Shown here piece after piece: positions 9,383-18,350 of a stretch of DNA of 64,000 bases. Under the pieces are notes generated by a model. It did no database searches, was not told the DNA's origin, and saw only the letters and a program-made list of their open reading frames with translations. A program made the translations under genes and the position numbers. Position 1 is the first letter of the stretch. Each line of letters opens with the position of its first letter. The stretch lies in NCBI RefSeq assembly GCF_014863405.1, contig NZ_JACZZA010000010.1:124001-188000 (forward strand), in the 5' to 3' direction. This stretch comes from Dyella acidiphila. Lineage in GTDB: Bacteria; Pseudomonadota; Gammaproteobacteria; Xanthomonadales; Rhodanobacteraceae.

Positions 9383-9440
9383 ATGCGAAATTCCGCATGC
9401 AAGTACCGCAATTGACACAAGACGCGCCGAAGAATGTTAC
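9383..9440 (+). promoter_or_regulatory. Promoter with operator-like palindrome before the GH127 gene
   Basis: TTGACA (9412-9417) and TGTTAC (9435-9440) are separated by 17 bases and form a plausible sigma-70 promoter. Just upstream is a 16-base palindrome with one mismatched pair, ATGCGAAATTCCGCAT (9383-9398), suited to a dimeric regulator. The promoter would start the GH127 transcript independently of the upstream gene. Confidence 0.5.
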
Positions 9441-9525
9441 GGCACGATGAAATCACGTTTGAGGATGTGCATCGACAACGCCGCGGGCTGCATGCGCGGC
9501 ATCCACCATGACTTCCAGGAATGGC

Positions 9526-11484
9526 ATGCACGACGGGGAAGAGCAACGCAGACGTTTCTTGAAAGGTGCCGCCGCCGCATTGGCCACCGCGGCGATCGCG
9601 CCGGTGCGCGCCTTCAGTCCCGACCTGGCCGAGCCGGATAAAACCGCCACCGCGGCCGCGACGCAAGCCATCGCCGATCAACCGGTACGTTGCATGCAGC
9701 CGTTTGCGCTGAACCGGGTGAAGCTGCTGGACAGCGACTTCGCGCGTGCCACTGCGATCAATCTGCGCTACTTGCAAAGCCTGCCGGTAGATCGGCTGGC
9801 CCATAGCTTCCGCATCCAGGCCGGCCTGCCCTCGTCGGCTACACCGCTCGGCGGCTGGGAAAAACCGGATTGCGAACTGCGCGGCCATTTCAGCGGCGGC
9901 CATTATCTTTCGGCGGCGGCGCTGGCTTATGCCAGCGAAGGCGACGAGGTACTCAAGACCCGCGGCGACCAGCTGGTGGCCGCGCTCGCCGCCTGCCAGC
10001 AGCGTAACGGTTATCTCAGCGCCTTCCCCGACAGTTTCTTCGACCGCCTGAGCAGCGGGCAGAAGGTGTGGGCGCCGTTCTACACGCTGCACAAGATCCA
10101 GGCCGGCATGCTCGATATGTATCGCCTGGCCAGCAACCCGCAGGCGCTGCAAGTAGCCACCGGCATGGGCGACTGGATCGTGCGCTGGCTCAACGGTTAC
10201 TCCGATGTGCAGATGGCGCACATTCTCAAGACCGAGTACGGCGGCATCAACGATTCCATGTATGAGCTGTATGCGATCACCGGCAACGAGCGCTATCGCG
10301 ACGCCGCGCATCGCTTCGACCAGGCCTCGCTGTTCGATCCCCTCGCCGCCTACCGCGACGAACTGCAAGGCCTGCACAGCAATACCCAGATCCCCAAGAT
10401 CATCGGCGCCGCACGCCGCTACGAACTGACCGGCGAACCGCGCTACCGCCGCATCGCCGAGTTCTTCTGGGAGACCGTCACCCAGCACCGCAGCTACGCC
10501 ACCGGCGGCTCCAGCAACGACGAATTCTGGAAGACCGGCCCCGGCGACCTGAAAGACCAGCTCGGCCTCTACAGCGCCGAATCCTGCGTGGCCTACAACC
10601 TGCTCAAGCTCACCCGTCACGTATACAGCTGGAACGGCGATCCGCGCGCGTTCGACTATTACGAGCGCACGCTGTACAACGCGCGCCTGGGCAGCCAGGA
10701 CGCCCAGGGACTGAAGCTGTATTACTACCCGCTGCGCGCCGGCTCGGTGAAATACTTCAACTCACCTACCGACTCGTTCTGGTGCTGCACGGGCAGCGGC
10801 GCGGAAGAATTCGCGCGCTTCAACGACAGCATTTATTTCCACGACGAGCGGGATCTGTACGTCAACCTGTTTATCCCCTCCGAGCTGGACTGGCGCGAGC
10901 ACGGTCTGGTGCTGCGCCAGGAAACGGCTTTCCCACGCGAACCGCGCACCCGCCTGCGCCTGCAGCTGACGCAGCCGACAAGCTTCGCCTTGCACGTACG
11001 CATTCCGGCCTGGATCGGCCCTGGCGCGCGCATCAAGCTCAACGGCGAAGCGCTGGATGCCTTCGCTTCGCCCGGCAGCTATTTCAGTCTGCAACGCGAA
11101 TGGCACAACGGCGACCAGCTCGAGCTGGAACTGCCGATGCAGCTGCACAGCGTAGCGCTGCCCGGCGACGACAGCCTGCAGGCCATGCTGTATGGGCCGC
11201 TGGTGCTCGCCGCCAATTTCGGCAGCCACGGCGTGACGCATGGCATGCAGTATTGCGACTATGACGCTGAGCCCCATCCCGAACCTGCCGCGATGCCTGC
11301 GCCGCGGTTCACTGCGAAGCAGTCTTCCGATACCGGCTGGATGCGCGTGCTGTCCGCCGCGGAGCTGCGTTTCGAAGCCACCACCAGCCAGGGCACCGTG
11401 CCGGTTGCGCCGCTGAACCAGATCTACGGCGAGCGCTACGCGGTGTATTGGCAGAACCAGAACGACACGCCCGGCAGCGGCTGA
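9526..11484 (+). CDS. GH127/GH146-type beta-L-arabinofuranosidase, Tat-exported
   Basis: About 652 residues from ATG 9526, which has AGGA at five-base spacing; an in-frame ATG at 9508 would add six residues. The N-terminus has a twin-arginine signal (RRRFLKGAAAAL). The body is the DUF1680/GH127 fold: GGWEKPDCELRGHFSGGHYL near the front, AESCVAYN (the Glu-x-Cys zinc pair) and SFWCCTGSGAEEFA (the Cys-Cys pair). These match the zinc-bound Glu-Cys-Cys-Cys site in which one cysteine is the nucleophile in HypBA1. Characterised members release L-arabinose from beta-1,2-arabinooligosaccharides linked to hydroxyproline in plant extensin, or from pectin side chains. The TonB receptor downstream suggests uptake of the substrate or its fragments. 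Confidence 0.88.
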   Translation: MHDGEEQRRRFLKGAAAALATAAIAPVRAFSPDLAEPDKTATAAATQAIADQPVRCMQPFALNRVKLLDSDFARATAINLRYLQSLPVDRLAHSFRIQAGLPSSATPLGGWEKPDCELRGHFSGGHYLSAAALAYASEGDEVLKTRGDQLVAALAACQQRNGYLSAFPDSFFDRLSSGQKVWAPFYTLHKIQAGMLDMYRLASNPQALQVATGMGDWIVRWLNGYSDVQMAHILKTEYGGINDSMYELYAITGNERYRDAAHRFDQASLFDPLAAYRDELQGLHSNTQIPKIIGAARRYELTGEPRYRRIAEFFWETVTQHRSYATGGSSNDEFWKTGPGDLKDQLGLYSAESCVAYNLLKLTRHVYSWNGDPRAFDYYERTLYNARLGSQDAQGLKLYYYPLRAGSVKYFNSPTDSFWCCTGSGAEEFARFNDSIYFHDERDLYVNLFIPSELDWREHGLVLRQETAFPREPRTRLRLQLTQPTSFALHVRIPAWIGPGARIKLNGEALDAFASPGSYFSLQREWHNGDQLELELPMQLHSVALPGDDSLQAMLYGPLVLAANFGSHGVTHGMQYCDYDAEPHPEPAAMPAPRFTAKQSSDTGWMRVLSAAELRFEATTSQGTVPVAPLNQIYGERYAVYWQNQNDTPGSG

Positions 11485-11774
11485 GCGTGCCGCCTGCGCC
11501 GCCGCTGCGGCACAGGCACCCGTCACGACGGACAGCGGCGAGCGCTAGCCGCTGCCATCGCGATGCGTCATGGCCGGGTCTCAGCGCCTGGCCGCAACCG
11601 GGAAGCATCCGGAAAACCTCGCGCCTGCCGCCCTGAACCCGGGAGGGACCAGCACGCAGGCATGCAACACCGCCATCCGAATGCCGGCCGTCGGCGCATT
11701 GCCCGTGCCCGCGCATTCATTGCAGTGCCCTTGCATCACGTTGTGCCGCCACCGCCCAAGCCAGCGAGAACATC

Positions 11775-14681
11775 ATGCCCATTACGAATGTCATCCGGTC
11801 CAGTCATCCACCTTGTCGACGCCAGGCCCTGATCGCCTGCGCTGTCCGCAGCACGCTCGCGCTTAGTGCATGCGGCAGCAGCGCACTGTATGCGCAAGAC
11901 ACCACCACACCAAGTCCGCCCGCGCAGACCGGCCAGGCCGCATCGAATGCAGCCAGGCCGGAGAAGGCCAAAAACCTCGACGCGGTAACCGTCACCGGCT
12001 CGCTGATCCGCCGCGTCGATACCGAAACGTCCAACCCGGTGCTCACCATCGACAGCAGCCAGATCGCCGCCAGCGGCAAGCCGACCCTGGGCGACCTGGT
12101 GCAGCAGCTGCCGTCGATCGCCGGCAACGCCACCAATCCGAATATCGACAATGGCGGCGGCACCGGCCAGTCCGCGGTGTCGCTGCGCGGCCTGGGCAGC
12201 AATCGCACGCTGATGCTGGTGGATGGCCGGCGCCTCGCCTACGAGGACATCAACAGCATTCCGGCCAATATGATCGAGCGCATCGAAGTGCTCAGCGACG
12301 GCGCCTCCTCGGTATATGGCTCCGATGCCATTGCCGGCGTGGTGAATTTCATCCTGAAGGATCACTACCAGGGCGTGCAGCTCAGCAGCGACTACGGCGA
12401 GAGCTCGCATGGCGACGGCAATCGCCGCAATTTCAGCTTTCTGGCCGGGCTGGCGGAAAAGCGCTTCAGCCTGATCTTCGGCACCACCCACCAGAGCGAG
12501 AACGAGATCGGCGCCGCGGCGCGCGATTACTCCCGTTACGAGCTGGCGCTGACCAATGGCCAGATCGTGCGGCTCGGTTCCTCCGCCACGCCCACCGGAC
12601 AATTGGAAAATGCCAACGGCACCTATGTCACCTTGAACGGCGGTGTGCCCGGCATCACCACCCAGGCCGACTATCACCCGTACACCTCGGCCGACTCCTA
12701 CAACTACCAGCCCTACAACCTGCTGCAGACACCGCAGGAGCGCACCAACCTGTCGATGCGCGGCACGTTCAAGATCGGCGCCAATACCGAAGCCTACCTG
12801 GATACGTTCTATACCAAGACAGCCTCCGCCTCGGTGATCGCGCCGGTGCCGATCTTCGCCAACTCGGACGATTTCCTGATCTCCAAGGACAACTACTACA
12901 ACCCGTTCGGCATCAATTTCGGCACCGATCGTGTCAGCGGCCAGAGCTACAACGATTTCAATACGCGACTTACCTCGCTAGGCAACCGTGACTACGCCAA
13001 CCAGACCTACGATCTGCAAGTGACGCCCGGCATCCGCGGCAGCTTCGGCGACAGCAGCTGGCAATGGAATGCCGATTTCAACTACGGCAAGGTGCGCCAG
13101 AAAACCGAGAATAATGGTTTTCTCGATTACGCCGGCTTCGAGCAGGCGGTGGGCCCGTCGTTCCTGAGCAGTGCCGGCGTGGTGACCTGCGGCACCGCCG
13201 CCAATCCGATCAGCAACTGCACGCCGATCAATATCTTCAACATCAACGACCCGAACACCATCGCCGCACTGAAGAAGTTGATCGTCAATCCGGTCACCAC
13301 CTATGACTACAGCATGCGCCAGTTCGAACTCGGCGCGAACGGCGAGCTGTTCGATCTGCCGGCCGGACCGGTCAATCTGGCGGCAGGGTTTTCCTACCGG
13401 CACGAAACGCAGACGGATGGCACCGATACGCCCAGCGCCACCGCCATCAGCAACGGTCCGCTGGCCGGTCTGTGCGGGGTGATCGAGGATTGCGCCAGCG
13501 TGCTCAGCGGCGGCTATTCGGTGAAGGAAGCCTATGCCGAAACGCTGATTCCGATCCTCGCCAATCAGCCGTTCTTCTACGCCCTGAACCTGGATATCGG
13601 CTCGCGCTATTCGCGCTACAGCCTGTCCGGCAGCACCACCAACAGCAAGATCGCGCTGGAATGGCGGCCGGTGCAGGATCTATTGCTGCGCGGCACTGCC
13701 TCACAGGTGTTTCGCGCACCGAATATCAGCGAACTGTATTCCGGCACGGCCGGCGGTGCGCTGGCGGCTACCGATGTGTGCGACGGCTATACCGGCGGCC
13801 ATCCGCAAGCCTGCGCCAACGTGCCCACCGACGGCAGCTTCCAGCAGATCAATCCGCAGATCGGCGTGCGCAGTTCGGGTTCGGTGCCGGCCGGCTACGA
13901 CCTCAAGCCGGAATACGGCAAATCCTATGATTTGGGCTTGGTCTACAGCCCGCACTGGGTGCAGGGCCTGTCGCTCAGCGCCGATGCCTGGCGCATCCAT
14001 CTCAACGACACCATCGTCGATGGACTCGACCCCACCACCATCATGAACGAGTGCTACTACAGTGACCGGCTGTGCAGCCTGATCAACCGCGCCGGCAACG
14101 GCCAGATCAGCTTTATCCAGTTGCCCACGGTCAACCTGGGCGAAACCTGGGCGGCCGGCATCGACTCCACCATCCAGTACAACCTGGCCACCGCCAACTA
14201 CGGCAAATTCAACCTCAGCCTGCAAAGCACGTATATGCAGCGCTACGACGTCGACACCGCACCCGGCGATCCCAGCGTGCCGATCACCCATTGTGCCGGC
14301 ACCTATTGCCCGGTCTACGGCGAATTCCCGCGCTGGCGCGGACTGGCCACGCTGAACTGGAGCGAGGGCGCGTGGAGCGCAAGCTGGACCATGCGCTATA
14401 TCGGCCGCACCCAGGTCGGCAGTGCGGATCTGTCGCAAGGTTATTCGGCGGACGAAAGCCTGCCCGGCGTAGTGCATCCGATCGGCGCCTACGTCTATCA
14501 CAATATTTCCGGCAGCTACGCCTTCGCCAAGTACCACACGACGTTGTCGGTGGGCATCGACAATCTTTCCAACAAGCAGCCGCCGATGTTCTACCAGTGG
14601 GGCAGCAACTCCAATACCGATGCGTATACCTATGACCTGATCGGACGCTATTACTGGATGCGCGCAACGCTGTCGTTCTGA
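11775..14681 (+). CDS. TonB-dependent outer-membrane receptor
   Basis: A 968-residue receptor. After a signal-like N-terminus ending near ALYAQD, a linker leads to the TonB-box-like LDAVTVTGSLIRR and a plug domain (LRGLGSNRTLMLVDGRRLA, IERIEVLSDGASSVYGSDA, IAGVVNFILK). The C-terminal portion is a 22-strand-type barrel ending with an aromatic strand (RYYWMRATLSF). In Xanthomonadales such receptors import glycans and other bulky compounds. Adjacency to the GH127 and Tat-glycosidase genes suggests arabino-oligosaccharides or glycopeptides. The 290-base gap before it (11485-11774) holds no recognisable gene; it is GC-rich, with possible structure but no clear promoter. Confidence 0.9.
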   Translation: MPITNVIRSSHPPCRRQALIACAVRSTLALSACGSSALYAQDTTTPSPPAQTGQAASNAARPEKAKNLDAVTVTGSLIRRVDTETSNPVLTIDSSQIAASGKPTLGDLVQQLPSIAGNATNPNIDNGGGTGQSAVSLRGLGSNRTLMLVDGRRLAYEDINSIPANMIERIEVLSDGASSVYGSDAIAGVVNFILKDHYQGVQLSSDYGESSHGDGNRRNFSFLAGLAEKRFSLIFGTTHQSENEIGAAARDYSRYELALTNGQIVRLGSSATPTGQLENANGTYVTLNGGVPGITTQADYHPYTSADSYNYQPYNLLQTPQERTNLSMRGTFKIGANTEAYLDTFYTKTASASVIAPVPIFANSDDFLISKDNYYNPFGINFGTDRVSGQSYNDFNTRLTSLGNRDYANQTYDLQVTPGIRGSFGDSSWQWNADFNYGKVRQKTENNGFLDYAGFEQAVGPSFLSSAGVVTCGTAANPISNCTPINIFNINDPNTIAALKKLIVNPVTTYDYSMRQFELGANGELFDLPAGPVNLAAGFSYRHETQTDGTDTPSATAISNGPLAGLCGVIEDCASVLSGGYSVKEAYAETLIPILANQPFFYALNLDIGSRYSRYSLSGSTTNSKIALEWRPVQDLLLRGTASQVFRAPNISELYSGTAGGALAATDVCDGYTGGHPQACANVPTDGSFQQINPQIGVRSSGSVPAGYDLKPEYGKSYDLGLVYSPHWVQGLSLSADAWRIHLNDTIVDGLDPTTIMNECYYSDRLCSLINRAGNGQISFIQLPTVNLGETWAAGIDSTIQYNLATANYGKFNLSLQSTYMQRYDVDTAPGDPSVPITHCAGTYCPVYGEFPRWRGLATLNWSEGAWSASWTMRYIGRTQVGSADLSQGYSADESLPGVVHPIGAYVYHNISGSYAFAKYHTTLSVGIDNLSNKQPPMFYQWGSNSNTDAYTYDLIGRYYWMRATLSF

Positions 14682-14697
14682 ACTCGGGAAAGCAAAA

Positions 14698-14732
14698 CGG
14701 CGCACGCTCCTGGATACCAGGAGCGTGCGCCG
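14698..14732 (-). terminator. Shared strong hairpin between convergent genes
   Basis: A perfect 15-bp stem (14698-14712 and 14718-14732) with a five-base loop lies between the receptor and the peroxiredoxin. On the minus strand it is followed by TTTT, so it terminates the peroxiredoxin transcript and may also stop the receptor transcript. Confidence 0.75.
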
Positions 14733-14748
14733 TCGTGGTGTAAGCCGA

Positions 14749-15363
14749 TTACTGTGCCTTGCCCGACTGCAACTGCTGCACGATCGCCAGCGACTTGCTC
14801 ACATGGTCTTGCGGATGCAGGTGGTCGGCCTCGGACGAGAGCGCGGCCACGATCTTGCCATTGCGGTCGATCACGAAGGTGGTGCGGGAAATAAAGCCGT
14901 GGCCAATCTCCACGCCGCGCACGTCCTTTGCCCCGGCCACCGCCGCTTCCATCTTCAGGTCATAGGCAGCCGCGATCTTGCCGCTGCTGTCGGAAGCGAC
15001 CGGGAACTTGCCGGCGCAATAGCTCGGATCGGAGGAGAAGGTATTGAGACGGTCGATGCTGTCGGCGGAAACACCGATGATGGTGGCACCGGCCGCGTCG
15101 AATTTTTCCTTCTGGCTGGCGAAGGTATGCGCCTCGATATCGCAGCCGCCGGTATAGGCGGAGGGGTAGAAGTACACCACCACCGGGCCTTTCTTCAGCG
15201 CGTCCTTCAGCGAGAAGCTGAAATCCTTGCCGGCCAGGCTGGCCTCGGCGGTGAAATCAGGCGCCGCGGCGCCGGGTGCCAGCGCCGCAAAGGCGGGCGC
15301 CGTCAGGGCCAGTGCCATGGCGATGGCGGCGGCGGTCAACGACCCGGTCACATACTTTTTCAT
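14749..15363 (-). CDS. Periplasmic peroxiredoxin (AhpC/TSA, Prx family)
   Basis: A 204-residue thiol peroxidase with a Sec signal peptide (MKKYVTGSLTAAAIAMALAL, cleavage near AFAAL). The ATG at 15361-15363 is chosen because AGGAAGG precedes it and the signal starts there; an upstream in-frame extension lacks these. The active-site segment YPSAYTGGCDIEAHTF carries the peroxidatic cysteine in the PxxxTxxC context, and DPSYCAGKFPVASD has a second cysteine that could be the resolving partner. The TVIDRNGKI-like segment (FVIDRNGKIVAAL) is typical of the fold. It would remove hydrogen peroxide or organic peroxides in the periplasm. It appears to be a single-gene unit. Confidence 0.88.
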   Translation of the reverse strand: MKKYVTGSLTAAAIAMALALTAPAFAALAPGAAAPDFTAEASLAGKDFSFSLKDALKKGPVVVYFYPSAYTGGCDIEAHTFASQKEKFDAAGATIIGVSADSIDRLNTFSSDPSYCAGKFPVASDSSGKIAAAYDLKMEAAVAGAKDVRGVEIGHGFISRTTFVIDRNGKIVAALSSEADHLHPQDHVSKSLAIVQQLQSGKAQ

Positions 15364-15473
15364 GCCTGCCTTCCTCTTGAAGATTTGCGGGATTGGGAGC
15401 CTGGAACCGCGCAACACTATCAGATCCAGTCTTGGTCAATTCGGTGTGATGAGGTGCGGAGTTACTTCCCATC

Positions 15474-15575
15474 CGTCATCCCGGCGCAGACCGGGACCCA
15501 GCGACTTTTTTGCTTCATCTGCAGCAAGTACACCGGAGCCAAGGCACTGGGTCCCGGCCTGCGCCGGGATGACGG
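15474..15575. repeat. Dispersed palindromic repeat
   Basis: Two arms of about 30 bases (15474-15502 and 15545-15575) form an imperfect inverted repeat built on GTCATCCCGGCGCAG. The same family occurs at 52119-52199. It fills the gap between the peroxiredoxin promoter side and the end of the HprK-related gene. Confidence 0.8.
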
Positions 15576-15661
15576 GTTTGAGATGGATGAGAGATTTGAG
15601 GTGAATGCGAGGTCTGAGGCGAATGGGAGGGTTGCGTTGGTGGCCTGGAGACGCCTCACCT

Positions 15662-16681
15662 TCACGCCAGCAGTTGCCGCAGGGCATCCACCGAATCTTG
15701 CGGACAAGCCCCGCGGCGCAACTCATGCACCCCCAAATCCACCAGCTTCTGCTTAAAATGCAGCCAGCCGGGCTGGCCCGCGGCATACGGCTGGTCGGCG
15801 CTGAGCCGCGCGGCAATCTGGTCCGCCGGCACCGCGCGCAGCAACTGTGCGGGATGGTCGGCAAGCTGGCTGGACAGCAGCACCGCACCGACCAGCTTCA
15901 ATGGCGCAGCCGCCAGCCGGCCGGGACCATTGCGCAGGTCGGCCTCGAATTTTTCTACCCCGCTGCGGCGACGGATCACCGGGGCATAGCGGATCCAGCG
16001 GCATGCATCCTCGTCGACCAGGCCGAGCGCGTCGTCTTTCATATGCAGGTAATTGGCCACGCCGGTGGCAAGCAGGTTTTCGGGCTGCACCAGCACCGCA
16101 TCTTCGGACAGAAAATCCAGCCCCTGCAGCAGGCTGTGCAGCGCCAGCGTCGACTTGCCCGCTCCGCTATGACCGAGCAGCAACACGCCGCGTCCTTGTC
16201 GGCCCACGCATGCACCGTGCAGCGGAATCAGTCCTTGTGAACGGGCGGCCAGGATAAACACCGCGAATTCGATCAGCTCGTAACGCAGGTGATAGGGAAA
16301 GCGCAGCATGTCCTGCGAAACCACTACCAGCGCCTGTCTCTGCGCGGGCGATATCGCCACGTAGTTCATCGCATTGATCACGCCACAGAGCATGCCGGCG
16401 CCAGCCTGCATGCGTACCGGCGGCGGCTCGTGCACCGGCCGCAGCGAGCGGCCCGGCAGCAGCTTCAATTCAATCTCGAATTCCGGAATCTGGCCCGGCA
16501 GGCGATGCGGCGGCAAGCCGCCATAGGCGGCCTCGACCAGCGCGAGCAACGCCGCGCTGTCGCTCTGGAAATGAAAGCGGCCGCCCAGCAGCTGCTTGCT
16601 CAGCGGCGCATGCACGCTACGGCGTTCGCCGAAGGGATCGGTATGCAGATCGCGGACGGCTCGTCCGGAAACCACGCTCAT
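15662..16681 (-). CDS. HprK-related kinase (HPr kinase/phosphorylase C-terminal-like ATPase)
   Basis: A 339-residue protein. ATG 16681 is preferred to GTG 16687 because AAAGG stands five bases before it. The C-terminal half has LIPLHGACV (about 151-159) and the Walker A loop GHSGAGKST (170-177), then a segment (LDFLSEDAVLV) like the acidic motif of HPr kinase. The N-terminal half matches no domain I know. Kinases of this kind occur in proteobacterial clusters with NTP_transf_5 nucleotidyltransferases and PqqD-like proteins (the HPr-rel-A type systems), and also in some lasso-peptide clusters. Their substrates are largely unknown. No PqqD gene is visible here. The gene diverges from a B12-type radical SAM gene. 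Confidence 0.8.
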   Translation of the reverse strand: MSVVSGRAVRDLHTDPFGERRSVHAPLSKQLLGGRFHFQSDSAALLALVEAAYGGLPPHRLPGQIPEFEIELKLLPGRSLRPVHEPPPVRMQAGAGMLCGVINAMNYVAISPAQRQALVVVSQDMLRFPYHLRYELIEFAVFILAARSQGLIPLHGACVGRQGRGVLLLGHSGAGKSTLALHSLLQGLDFLSEDAVLVQPENLLATGVANYLHMKDDALGLVDEDACRWIRYAPVIRRRSGVEKFEADLRNGPGRLAAAPLKLVGAVLLSSQLADHPAQLLRAVPADQIAARLSADQPYAAGQPGWLHFKQKLVDLGVHELRRGACPQDSVDALRQLLA

Positions 16682-16713
16682 GCGCACCTTTTATCGGGCC
16701 GGTTCAGTTGCCG

Positions 16714-16798
16714 GTGAGTGCGCCGCGCAGCCACAAAGGTTGCCTCGCCTCAATCGCCGGCCGCCGATGCAACCGCGCATGCCACAGCCGGCACTCAC
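16714..16798. repeat. Nested inverted-repeat element in divergent spacer
   Basis: Outer arms GTGAGTGC (16714-16721) and GCACTCAC (16791-16798) enclose inner arms GGTTGC (16739-16744) and GCAACC (16769-16774). A similar arrangement is seen at 43381-43460, also in a divergent spacer. It could be an operator or a mobile palindrome. Confidence 0.5.
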
Positions 16799-16856
16799 GG
16801 CCATGCGGCAGCCCCGGGCTGCGGCTTTCCAAGGCTACGATTGAGGCTATGCCGCA

Positions 16857-18350
16857 ATGCTAAAGATTCAGGTCGGCCATTCCTATTTCCTGCGGTATGA
16901 CCGCAAGCAATGGGAGCGCGGCAAGCCCTATCCCCCGCTGGCCACCCTGCAGATAGCAGCCTTGCTGCGCGCGCAGGGCCACACGCTGAGCCTGTTCGAC
17001 GCCATGCTCGCCGACGGCGTGGAGGACTACGCCGGCAACCTGCAGCAGGCAGCGCCCGATCTGGTGGTGCTGTACGAAGACAATTTCAATTACCTCACCA
17101 AGATGTGCCTGAGCCGCATGCGCGAAGCCGCATGCCAGATGATTGCCGAAGCGCGTGCGCACGGCGCACGGGTGATCGTGGCCGGCTCCGACGCCTCCGA
17201 TCAGCCCGATGCTTTCCTCGCTGCCGGTGCACATGCAGTGCTGATCGGCGAAGGCATCGCCGCACTGGCCGAACTGGTCGGACGCCTGGAACGCCATCCG
17301 CAGATCGGCCACCAGGACTGGGGCGCAGGCATTACCGGCATTGCCACCCTGGTGAGCGAACAAAAGCACGTGACCCGTATCGGCGTGGTGCCGCCCGATC
17401 CGCGCCTCACTTTGCGTCCGGCCTGGGATCTGCTGGATATCGAGCGCTATCGCCGCCTGTGGCAGGAGCGCCACGGCTATTTCAGCCTCAACATGGCCGC
17501 CTCGCGCGGCTGCCCGTTCCGCTGCAACTGGTGCGCCAAGCCGATCTGGGGCAACCACTACAAGCAGCGCAGCGCGCAGGACATGGCGGCGGAAATGACT
17601 TATCTGAAGCAGACTTTCCAGCCGGACCATATCTGGATGGCCGACGATATTTTCGGCTTCCACGTCGACTGGGTGGTTGAATTCGCCGATCACCTGGAGG
17701 CCTGCAACGGTTCGGTGCCTTTCACCATCCAGACCCGCGCGGACCTGATCAGCGAACGCATGGCCGGCGCGCTGCAGCGCGCCGGTTGCGCCGAAGCCTG
17801 GATCGGCGCGGAAAGCGGCAGCCAGCGCGTGCTCGATGCGATGACCAAGGGCACCACCGTGCCCGAACTGATCGCCGCCCGCGAACGGCTCGGTGCGCTG
17901 GGCGTGCAAGTGGGTTTCTTTATCCAACTCGGCTACCTGGGCGAGCAGTTGGCAGACTTGCTGGCCACGCGCGAACTGGTTGCCCGCGCTGCGCCGGACG
18001 ATATCGGCGTAAGCGTTTCCTATCCCCTGCCCGGTACCAAGTTCTACGAACAAGTGAAAGCGCAGCTCGGCAAGAAGACGCACTGGGACGACAGCGACGA
18101 TCTGTCCATGATGTTCCGCGGCGCCTACGACTCGGAGTTCTACCGCAGCGTGCGCGACCTGCTGCATGCCCAGGTCACGCTGCAGCAGGCGCAGCAGAAC
18201 CAGCCGGCCGAAGCCCATGAGCAGGCTCGCATCGCACTCGACCAGCAATGGGATGCGCTGATCGCCAGCGAATACGCCCATCGCACCGAACACGCCACCG
18301 CCCCCACCCTTCCCCAGGTACGCCATGCTGCCGCCGCTCAAAACCATTGA
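16857..18350 (+). CDS. B12-binding-domain radical SAM protein
   Basis: A 497-residue class B-type radical SAM enzyme. The first ~180 residues resemble a Rossmann cobalamin-binding domain (PYPPLATLQIAALLRAQGH, later VLIGEGIAALAELV). The cluster motif CPFRCNWC follows (Cys219, Cys223, Cys226), and IGAESGSQRVLDAMTKG is the usual downstream SAM-domain strand. Such enzymes do methylations, cyclisations or other radical chemistry on unactivated carbon. The substrate is unknown. The 3' end overlaps the nucleotidyltransferase gene by 26 bases, so the two are co-transcribed. A second B12-type radical SAM gene lies at 22201-23724 on the other strand. Confidence 0.85.
   Translation: MLKIQVGHSYFLRYDRKQWERGKPYPPLATLQIAALLRAQGHTLSLFDAMLADGVEDYAGNLQQAAPDLVVLYEDNFNYLTKMCLSRMREAACQMIAEARAHGARVIVAGSDASDQPDAFLAAGAHAVLIGEGIAALAELVGRLERHPQIGHQDWGAGITGIATLVSEQKHVTRIGVVPPDPRLTLRPAWDLLDIERYRRLWQERHGYFSLNMAASRGCPFRCNWCAKPIWGNHYKQRSAQDMAAEMTYLKQTFQPDHIWMADDIFGFHVDWVVEFADHLEACNGSVPFTIQTRADLISERMAGALQRAGCAEAWIGAESGSQRVLDAMTKGTTVPELIAARERLGALGVQVGFFIQLGYLGEQLADLLATRELVARAAPDDIGVSVSYPLPGTKFYEQVKAQLGKKTHWDDSDDLSMMFRGAYDSEFYRSVRDLLHAQVTLQQAQQNQPAEAHEQARIALDQQWDALIASEYAHRTEHATAPTLPQVRHAAAAQNH

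Noticed and set aside
11560-11680. Cobalamin-riboswitch-like segment (GGGAAGC...GCCTGCCGCCC) before the TonB receptor
   Set aside because: Only loose resemblance to the B12 box; the conserved GCCACTG-type core and 3' element are not found on either strand. A covariance-model search would decide.
16682-16856. Short open frames as a candidate precursor peptide between the HprK-related and radical SAM genes
   Set aside because: The candidates run into the radical SAM start, lack ribosome-binding sites and coincide with the nested palindrome. Conservation analysis would be needed.
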